Part shown: piece after piece, positions 28,076-33,223 of the stretch
Layout of the letters: every line of letters begins with the position of its first letter
How positions within the stretch are numbered: position 1 is the first letter of the stretch
Origin: Xanthomonas pisi DSM 18956
GTDB taxonomy: Bacteria > Pseudomonadota > Gammaproteobacteria > Xanthomonadales > Xanthomonadaceae
Direction: 5' to 3'
Assembly (NCBI RefSeq): GCF_001010415.1
Contig: NZ_JPLE01000085.1
Location: forward strand, 1 to 33,223
Length of the DNA: 33,223 bases
Notes under the pieces: model-generated
What the model was told of the DNA's origin: nothing
Databases searched by the model: none
Seen by the model: only the letters and a program-made list of their open reading frames with translations
Position numbers and translations under genes: made by a program

Positions 28076-28897
28076 TTGAGCAACGACGCCGCCACCCCGC
28101 CAACGTCCACATCCACGCTGTCCGACATCGCCCAGCGCTTTGTGGAGGCACGCCGTGCAGGGGCCTCGCTTCCGGACTTTCCCGGGCAAATCCCTGGCGA
28201 TCTGGTCACTGCCTACCAGGTGCAGGACATCGCCATCAGCCAGTGGCACGACCACGTGGTTGGCTGGAAGGTGGGGTACATCGCCGCCGAGCGCCGCGAT
28301 GCCTCCGGCGACGAGCGTCTGCTCGGCCCGATCTTCTCTCAGAAGCTGTGGAATGCTACCGGTGGAACAACCGAGTTTCCGATCTATGTCGGCGGCTTCG
28401 GCGCAGTGGAGGCGGAGTATGTGCTTCGGCTGGAGGCCGATGCGCCGGGCGACAAGATCGACTACACGCCAGACGAGGCCGCTGCGTTGCCGGCTACGCT
28501 GTTCATCGGCGTGGAGATCGCCAGCAGCCCGCTGGCGACCATCAACAAGCTGGGCCCGCGTGTAGTGATTTCCGATTTCGGTAACAACAACGGGCTGATC
28601 CTGGGGCCGGAAGTGACCGATTGGCTGGGTCGCGACGAAGCCGCGCTGGGCGCCGAAACGCTGATCGACGATCAGGTGGTGGGTACCGGCGGCGCCACCA
28701 CGCTGCCGGGCGGTTTGCGCGCGGCCTACGCATTTGCGCTCAGCCGTTCGGCCCGGCGCGGGCGCCCGCTCAAGCGCGGTGATCTCATTGCCACGGGCAA
28801 TGCCACCGGTATCCATGACATTGAAGTGGGACAGCGTGCCCTGATTCGCTTCGCCGGCATCGGCGACATTTCCTGTACGGCTGTGTCCGCCAAATAA
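28076..28897 (+). CDS. FAH-superfamily 2-keto-4-pentenoate hydratase-like enzyme
   Basis: This 273-residue cytoplasmic enzyme of the fumarylacetoacetate-hydrolase/MhpD superfamily has Lys66 in GWKVG, metal ligands Glu112 and Glu114 (VEAEYVLRLE) and Glu147 (GVEIASS), then SDFGNNNGLILGPE. The C-terminal GDLIATGNATGIHDIEVG is the family's usual GTxTG-like block. The start is TTG at 28076: AGGGAGA precedes it by 6 nt, and no ATG exists in frame nearby. Here, upstream of a TRAP transporter, it more likely acts on a 2-keto-3-deoxy sugar acid than on an aromatic ring-cleavage product, but this is inference from context. It is the first gene of the rightward operon; dctP follows after 37 bp. Confidence 0.85.
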   Translation: MSNDAATPPTSTSTLSDIAQRFVEARRAGASLPDFPGQIPGDLVTAYQVQDIAISQWHDHVVGWKVGYIAAERRDASGDERLLGPIFSQKLWNATGGTTEFPIYVGGFGAVEAEYVLRLEADAPGDKIDYTPDEAAALPATLFIGVEIASSPLATINKLGPRVVISDFGNNNGLILGPEVTDWLGRDEAALGAETLIDDQVVGTGGATTLPGGLRAAYAFALSRSARRGRPLKRGDLIATGNATGIHDIEVGQRALIRFAGIGDISCTAVSAK

Positions 28898-28934
28898 CGG
28901 CGGACCCGGTGACCAGACGCTTGGGAGGGCGCCA

Positions 28935-29933
28935 ATGATCACACGCAGACATTTCCTCGGTGCCGGGCTCGGCGCCGCCGCCGCCGCGCCCTGGCTGGGT
29001 GCCGGCGCCACCACGCCGATCCCCGGCGGGCAGTTGCTCACCGCCACCGATGTGCACGTCGGCGACTACCCCACCGTGGAGGCGGTGCGGTGGTTCGGCA
29101 AACAGCTCGAAGCGCGCACCAACGGCCGGCTCAAACTGCGCCAGTACCACTCCGGCCAGCTGGGTCGCGAGTCGGAGGCGATCGACATGGCGCGCTTTGG
29201 CGCCATCGACATCACCCGCGTGTACTCGGGTGCGTTGAACAACACCTTTCCGCTCACCCAGGCGCTGTGCCTGCCGTACGTGTTCGACTCGGTGCCGCAT
29301 CTGCGCCGCGTCATCGACGGCCATGTCGGCGACAGCATCCTGCGCAGCTTCGAACAGCGCGACCTGGTGGGCCTGGCGATCTACGATTCGGGCGCGCGTT
29401 GCTTCTACAACACCAAGCATCCGCTGCACCGCCCGGAAGATCTCAAGGGCCTGAAACTTCGCGTGGCCTCGTCGGACATCTTCCTCAAGCTGATGCGCAT
29501 GCTGGGTGCCAATCCCACCCCGATGTCGCTGGGCGAGACGTTTTCGGCGATGGAAACGCACATGATCGACGGTGCGGAAAACAATATGCGCAGCTTCCAG
29601 TCCAGCCGTCATTTCGAGGCGGCGCACTACTGGTCGCAGAGCGAGCATTCCTACGCACCGGACATCCTGGTGATCTCGCGCAAGAGTTTTCAATCGCTGA
29701 GCCCGGCCGATCGCGGCCTGGTGGTGGAATTGGCGCGTGCGTCGGTGCCGGTGATGCGCCAGTTGTGGGATGCGTCGGAAACGGTCGCGCGCAAGCAGGT
29801 GATCGACTACGGCGTGAAGCTCAACCAGGTCGACATGCCGGCGTTCCGCGCCGCCGCCGCCCCGCTGCTGGCCGAGTACCGCAAGCAGCCGGAGATCGAA
29901 GCGCTGTACCGCCGCATCCGCGATTTCGCATAG
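28935..29933 (+). CDS. dctP: TRAP transporter solute-binding protein
   Basis: This 332-residue periplasmic binding protein belongs to the DctP family. A twin-arginine-type signal (TRRHFLGAGLGAAAAAP) suggests Tat export. Arg176 in LKLRVASS is the conserved arginine that holds the ligand carboxylate. Glu215-Asn216-Asn217 in IDGAENN and Arg154-region residues (DSGARCFYN) complete a pocket like those of sugar-acid (uronate) binders. GGGAGG lies ahead of the ATG. Together with dctQ and dctM it forms a complete sodium-driven TRAP system. The ligand is probably a uronic or aldonic acid released from plant polysaccharide; the exact compound cannot be read from the sequence. Confidence 0.93.
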   Translation: MITRRHFLGAGLGAAAAAPWLGAGATTPIPGGQLLTATDVHVGDYPTVEAVRWFGKQLEARTNGRLKLRQYHSGQLGRESEAIDMARFGAIDITRVYSGALNNTFPLTQALCLPYVFDSVPHLRRVIDGHVGDSILRSFEQRDLVGLAIYDSGARCFYNTKHPLHRPEDLKGLKLRVASSDIFLKLMRMLGANPTPMSLGETFSAMETHMIDGAENNMRSFQSSRHFEAAHYWSQSEHSYAPDILVISRKSFQSLSPADRGLVVELARASVPVMRQLWDASETVARKQVIDYGVKLNQVDMPAFRAAAAPLLAEYRKQPEIEALYRRIRDFA

Positions 29934-29943
29934 AGGTATCCCG

Positions 29944-30465
29944 ATGACCGAACCCGAGACCGTCGCCGTCCCGGTCGCGCCGTTGCAGCGCGCGCTGGAC
30001 CGCGTTTCCGATATTGCCATTGGCGTGGCGTCGCTGGCGCTGCTGGGCCTGGTGGTCGTGCAGGGCTGGCAGGTGTTCACCCGCTACGTGCTCAACGACT
30101 CGCCCAGCTGGACCGAGCCGGTGACGCTGTTGCTGCTGAGCACCGCGCTGAGCCTGGGCGCCGCCGCCGGTGTGCACACCAACCGCCACTTCGGCTTTTA
30201 CCTGCTGGGCGAACACGTGCCGCCGCTGGTGCGCAAACTCTTCGAAGTGATTCGCCCGCTGATGATCCTGTCCATCGGTGCGGTGCTGGCTTGGTGGAGC
30301 GCGGCGCTGCTGCTGGATGGCCTGGACATCAAGATGGCCGGCGCGCAGATGCCGCAGAGCATCAACTACCTGCCGTTGTCGATCGGCGGCGCGCTGATGG
30401 TGCTGTTCGCCTTGTTCAAGTTGTGGCGTGTGCTGCGCCCGGTCCATGTTGGAGGAGTGCGCTGA
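29944..30465 (+). CDS. dctQ: TRAP transporter small membrane subunit
   Basis: This 173-residue protein has four membrane helices (about 20-43, 56-75, 96-118 and 139-160) and the family motif FTRYVLNDSPSWTEP at about 43-57. It connects the binding protein to the large permease subunit. It begins 10 bp after dctP, and its TGA shares a base with the dctM ATG (TGATG), so the two subunits are co-translated in fixed proportion. Confidence 0.92.
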   Translation: MTEPETVAVPVAPLQRALDRVSDIAIGVASLALLGLVVVQGWQVFTRYVLNDSPSWTEPVTLLLLSTALSLGAAAGVHTNRHFGFYLLGEHVPPLVRKLFEVIRPLMILSIGAVLAWWSAALLLDGLDIKMAGAQMPQSINYLPLSIGGALMVLFALFKLWRVLRPVHVGGVR

Positions 30466-31748
30466 TGGGCATCGCCATGTTGTTGGGAACCTTCGTGGTG
30501 CTGCTGCTGATCGGCGTGCCGGTGGCCTACGCCTTGGGCGCGGCCGCACTGGCCACGCTGCTGTATCTGGACCTGCCCACGGTGGTGCTGGTGCAGCAGA
30601 TTTCGGCTGGTAGCGGCTCGGCGTCGTTGATCGCCATTCCGCTGTTCATCTTCGCCGGCGAGTTGATGTTGCGCGGCGGCATTTCCGAACGCTTGATCGC
30701 GCTTGCCTCGTCGCTGGTGGGGCGTGTGCGCGGCGGTCTGGGCCAGGTCAGTGTGCTGTCGTCGCTGTTCTTCGGCGGCGTGTCCGGTTCGGCGATCGCC
30801 GATGTGTCGGCGGTCGGCGGCACCATGATTCCGCAGATGATCAAGCGCGGTTACGACCGCGATTACGCGGTGAACGTGAGCATGACCGCCGCGCTGGTGG
30901 CGTTGCTGGTACCGCCTTCGCACAACCTGATCCTGTTCTCGGCAGCGGCCGGTGGCGGCCTGTCGATTGCCGATCTGTTTGCGGCCGGTATCGTGCCGGC
31001 GCTGCTGATGACCGCAGCGATGATGGTCACCGGCTATGCGGTGGCGCGCCACCGTGGCTACGGCACCGAGCCGTTCCCGGGCTGGCGTGCGGTGGCCTTG
31101 CGCCTGTTCGGCGCATTGCCGGGCCTGGGCCTGGTGGCGTTGATCTTCATCGGTATCCGTGCGGGCATTTTCACCGCGGTTGAGAGCGCGGCGATCGCCG
31201 TGGTCTACGCGTTGATCGTCACCGCGCTGCTGTATCGCCAGTTGCGCTGGGCCGAGTTCTTCGCCGCCGTGACGCATGCCGCACGCACCACCGGCGTGAT
31301 CCTGTTCGTGATCGCCACTGCGGCGGTGTTCGGCTGGCTGCTGGCGTACCTGCAGGTGCCGGCGGCGGCGGTGAAGTTCCTGCAGGCCATCGCCGACAGC
31401 AAGAACACCGTGCTGCTGATGATCGTGGTGATGCTGCTGTTGCTGGGCATGTTCATGGACCTGGCACCGAAGATCCTGATCTGCACGCCGATCTTCCTGC
31501 CGGTGGTCAAGGCCTACGGCATCGACCCGATCCACTTCGGTCTGGTGATGGTGCTGGCCGGCGGGATCGGCCTGATCACGCCGCCGATCGGCTCGGTGCT
31601 GTTCATCGGCACCTCCATCGGGCAAATCACCATCGCCCAGAGCATGCGCACCATCTGGCCGTTCTGGCTGGCGGCGCTGTGCGTGCTGTTGATCGTGGCG
31701 TTCTTCCCGGAGCTGTCGTTGTGGCTGCCACGCGCGCTGCGCGCCTGA
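30465..31748 (+). CDS. dctM: TRAP transporter large permease subunit
   Basis: This 427-residue protein has about 12 hydrophobic segments and forms the transport channel. Characteristic motifs are IPLFIFAGELMLRGG, FGGVSGSAIADVSAVGG, LVPPSHNLILFS and, near the C-terminus, GGIGLITPPIGSVLFIG. These glycine/proline re-entrant loops bind sodium and substrate in the DctM family. The start at 30465 follows GGAGGAG; an earlier in-frame extension inside dctQ was rejected. It is followed 43 nt downstream by a long hairpin, so it probably ends the operon. Confidence 0.94.
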   Translation: MGIAMLLGTFVVLLLIGVPVAYALGAAALATLLYLDLPTVVLVQQISAGSGSASLIAIPLFIFAGELMLRGGISERLIALASSLVGRVRGGLGQVSVLSSLFFGGVSGSAIADVSAVGGTMIPQMIKRGYDRDYAVNVSMTAALVALLVPPSHNLILFSAAAGGGLSIADLFAAGIVPALLMTAAMMVTGYAVARHRGYGTEPFPGWRAVALRLFGALPGLGLVALIFIGIRAGIFTAVESAAIAVVYALIVTALLYRQLRWAEFFAAVTHAARTTGVILFVIATAAVFGWLLAYLQVPAAAVKFLQAIADSKNTVLLMIVVMLLLLGMFMDLAPKILICTPIFLPVVKAYGIDPIHFGLVMVLAGGIGLITPPIGSVLFIGTSIGQITIAQSMRTIWPFWLAALCVLLIVAFFPELSLWLPRALRA

Positions 31749-31791
31749 GGCCATGACGCGCTGAGCGATCGGGTGCCTGGTGGAAGGGCGT

Positions 31792-31821
31792 GATCGATGC
31801 GGCAGGTGATGCCGCTCGATC
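31792..31821 (+). terminator. Terminator-like hairpin after dctM
   Basis: GATCGA-t-GCGGCA, a 5-nt loop GGTGA, then TGCCGCTCGATC: a 12-bp stem with a single bulged T (31798), 43 nt after the dctM stop. No T-run follows. It separates the TRAP operon from the GH43 unit. Confidence 0.5.
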
Positions 31822-31895
31822 CCCCGCCTGCCGGGCGCGTGCGACGCCTTGCCGAGCGTGCAGGACGTCGCTGCTGGCGGGAGACTTCCGCCTCA

Positions 31896-31915
31896 TTCGG
31901 TTAACCGGTGGCATT
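31896..31915. promoter_or_regulatory. ACCGGT-centred operator, site 2 (before GH43 gene)
   Basis: TTCGGTTAACCGGTGGCATT lies 48 bp before the GH43 start. It matches the reverse complement of the 27995-28014 site in 16 of 20 positions, including the core AACCGGTG and the flank CATT. It lies in the 215-bp gap between dctM and the GH43 gene, which otherwise holds only the dctM hairpin. Confidence 0.5.
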
Positions 31916-31963
31916 GCCTGCCGGTGACCGCATCGCCCCACCCGTTGGGGACTAGGAGACAGC

Positions 31964-33223
31964 ATGCGTGTACGTATCACCTCCCCCCGGCTGCGCTGGT
32001 TGGTTGCCGCCGGATTGCTGCTGTGCGCCGGCCTGGGTGGCGCGGCCGACTGGAAGCGCGGCATCGAACATCAGCGCATCGCCGATCAGGGCAATGGCAC
32101 CTTCCTCAACCCGGTGCTGGCCGGCGATCACCCCGACCCGTCGGTGCTCAAGGACGGCGACGATTACTACCTCACGCTGTCCTCCTTCGATGCCTATCCG
32201 GGCCTGCCGATCTGGCATTCGCGCGATCTGGTCAACTGGCAGCCGCTGGGCCATGCCATCACCCAGAACGTCGGCGCGATCTGGGCGCCGGACCTGATCA
32301 AGCACGGCAAGCGCTACTACATCTACTTCCCGGCCCGCCGCGGCGACCAGGGCGAGCGCAGCAACTTCGTGGTCTGGGCCGACGACATCACCGGCCCGTG
32401 GAGCAAGCCGATCGACATCGGCCTGGGCAAGTACATCGACCCCGGCCACGCGGTGGGCGAGGACGGCAAGCGCTATCTGTTCCTGAGCGGCGGCGATTAC
32501 GTGCAGCTCTCCGACGACGGCCTGAAGGTGGTCGGCACGCCCAGGCACGTCTACGACGGCTGGAAGTACCCGGAAAGCTGGGACGTGGAAGGCTACGCGC
32601 AGGAAGGCCCCAAGATCACCCGCCATAACGGCTGGTACTACATGACCACCGCCGTGGGCGGCACCGCCGGCCCGCCGACCGGGCACATGGTGATCACTGC
32701 GCGCTCGCGTTCGATCCACGGCCCCTGGCAGAACGCCCCCAACAACCCGATCACCCGCACCAAGAGTGCCGACGAGCCGTGGTGGTCGCGTGGCCATGCC
32801 ACCCTGGTGGAAGGCACCGACAAACGCTGGTGGATGCTGTATCACGGCTACGAGCACGGCTTCTGGACGCTGGGCCGGCAGGCCTTGCTGGACCCGATCG
32901 AATGGACCCCGGACGGCTGGTTCGTCGCCAAGGGCGGCGATCTGGGGACCCCGCTGAAGAAACCCAGCGGCCAGGCGCTGGCCCACGGCCTGGCGCTGTC
33001 GGACGACTTCCGCGCCAGCACGCTGGGCCCGCAGTGGGCGTTCTTCAACCCGGCCGCCGACGAGGCCAAGCGCCTGCAGGTCGGCGATGGCGTGTTGCGC
33101 CTGCAGGGCAAGGGCACCGCCCCGCGCAACGCCTCGCCGCTGACGGTGATCGCCACCGACCAGGCCTACCAGTTCGAGGTGCAGATGACCGTGGCACCGG
33201 GCGGGCAGGGCGGGGCGCTGCTG
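31964..33223 (+). CDS. Secreted GH43 glycosidase (partial, C-terminus off right edge)
   Basis: 420 residues are visible. A signal peptide (about 1-28, ending GGAA) precedes a five-bladed GH43 catalytic domain: base Asp58 in HPDPSVLKDGDDYYLT, WAPDL at 107-111, likely pKa-modulating Asp159 in YIDPGHAVGEDGKRYLF, and acid Glu214 in YAQEGPK. From about residue 340 a second beta-rich domain begins (LSDDFRASTLGPQWAFF), of the accessory type common in GH43 beta-xylosidases and alpha-arabinofuranosidases. AGGAGA precedes the ATG. It should release xylose or arabinose residues from hemicellulose or pectin side chains outside the cytoplasm. It has its own promoter region with the shared ACCGGT motif. 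Confidence 0.9.
   Translation, partial: MRVRITSPRLRWLVAAGLLLCAGLGGAADWKRGIEHQRIADQGNGTFLNPVLAGDHPDPSVLKDGDDYYLTLSSFDAYPGLPIWHSRDLVNWQPLGHAITQNVGAIWAPDLIKHGKRYYIYFPARRGDQGERSNFVVWADDITGPWSKPIDIGLGKYIDPGHAVGEDGKRYLFLSGGDYVQLSDDGLKVVGTPRHVYDGWKYPESWDVEGYAQEGPKITRHNGWYYMTTAVGGTAGPPTGHMVITARSRSIHGPWQNAPNNPITRTKSADEPWWSRGHATLVEGTDKRWWMLYHGYEHGFWTLGRQALLDPIEWTPDGWFVAKGGDLGTPLKKPSGQALAHGLALSDDFRASTLGPQWAFFNPAADEAKRLQVGDGVLRLQGKGTAPRNASPLTVIATDQAYQFEVQMTVAPGGQGGALL

Noticed and set aside
1..33223. tRNA, rRNA, CRISPR arrays, prophage or integrative-element attachment sites
   Set aside because: No cloverleaf-like sequence, regularly spaced repeat-spacer array, integrase or flanking att-like repeat was noticed on reading either strand.

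Overview
The window looks like chromosomal DNA of a Xanthomonas-type gammaproteobacterium. It is GC-rich, its coding is dense, and it combines a filamentous-haemagglutinin two-partner secretion pair, a GlgE-type maltosyltransferase / TreS-maltokinase / branching-enzyme operon, and a plant-polysaccharide utilisation cluster with a TRAP transporter. This is the profile of a plant-associated bacterium. The genus call rests on recognising these families and their architecture, not on a database search.

Layout. 1-6902 (minus): most of a very large FhaB/HecA-like exoprotein whose C-terminus lies beyond the left edge. 6925-8637 (minus): its FhaC/ShlB-type outer-membrane transporter. 8638-9561: a long non-coding gap with several perfect inverted repeats, including a nested one at 9319-9360. 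9562-18220 (plus): glgE, treS-maltokinase fusion and glgB, with ATGA or single-base overlaps, closed by a 14-bp hairpin. 18610-20721 (plus): DUF3325, DUF3649 and PepSY membrane proteins, the usual accessory cassette of siderophore receptors, but with no receptor in view. 20876-21340: a YfcE-type metallophosphoesterase. 21576-23058: two tandem paralogous membrane-anchored proteins of unknown function whose upstream sequences were duplicated with them. 23269-23756: the decayed C-terminal half of an IS5-family transposase. 23797-24069: a small membrane protein.

24130-33223 is a carbohydrate-utilisation cluster built around a divergent promoter at about 28000. Leftward are an alpha/beta-hydrolase esterase, a Tat-exported type-B carboxylesterase (the two overlap by ATGA) and a rhamnogalacturonan-acetylesterase-like SGNH hydrolase. 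Rightward are an FAH-superfamily 2-keto acid hydratase-like enzyme with a TTG start, TRAP DctP, DctQ and DctM, then a secreted GH43 glycosidase cut by the right edge. A 20-bp ACCGGT-centred motif lies in the spacer of the divergent promoter and recurs (16/20 identical, opposite orientation) just upstream of the GH43 gene, so one regulator probably controls both units. The inferred role is to deacetylate and cleave hemicellulose or pectin fragments outside the cytoplasm, import an acidic sugar through the TRAP system and process a 2-keto-deoxy acid intermediate.

No tRNA, rRNA, CRISPR array, intact insertion sequence or replication origin was seen. The points most worth a second look are the shared operator, the nested palindrome before glgE, the catalytically dead amylase-like module fused to GlgE, and the duplicated unknown gene pair.
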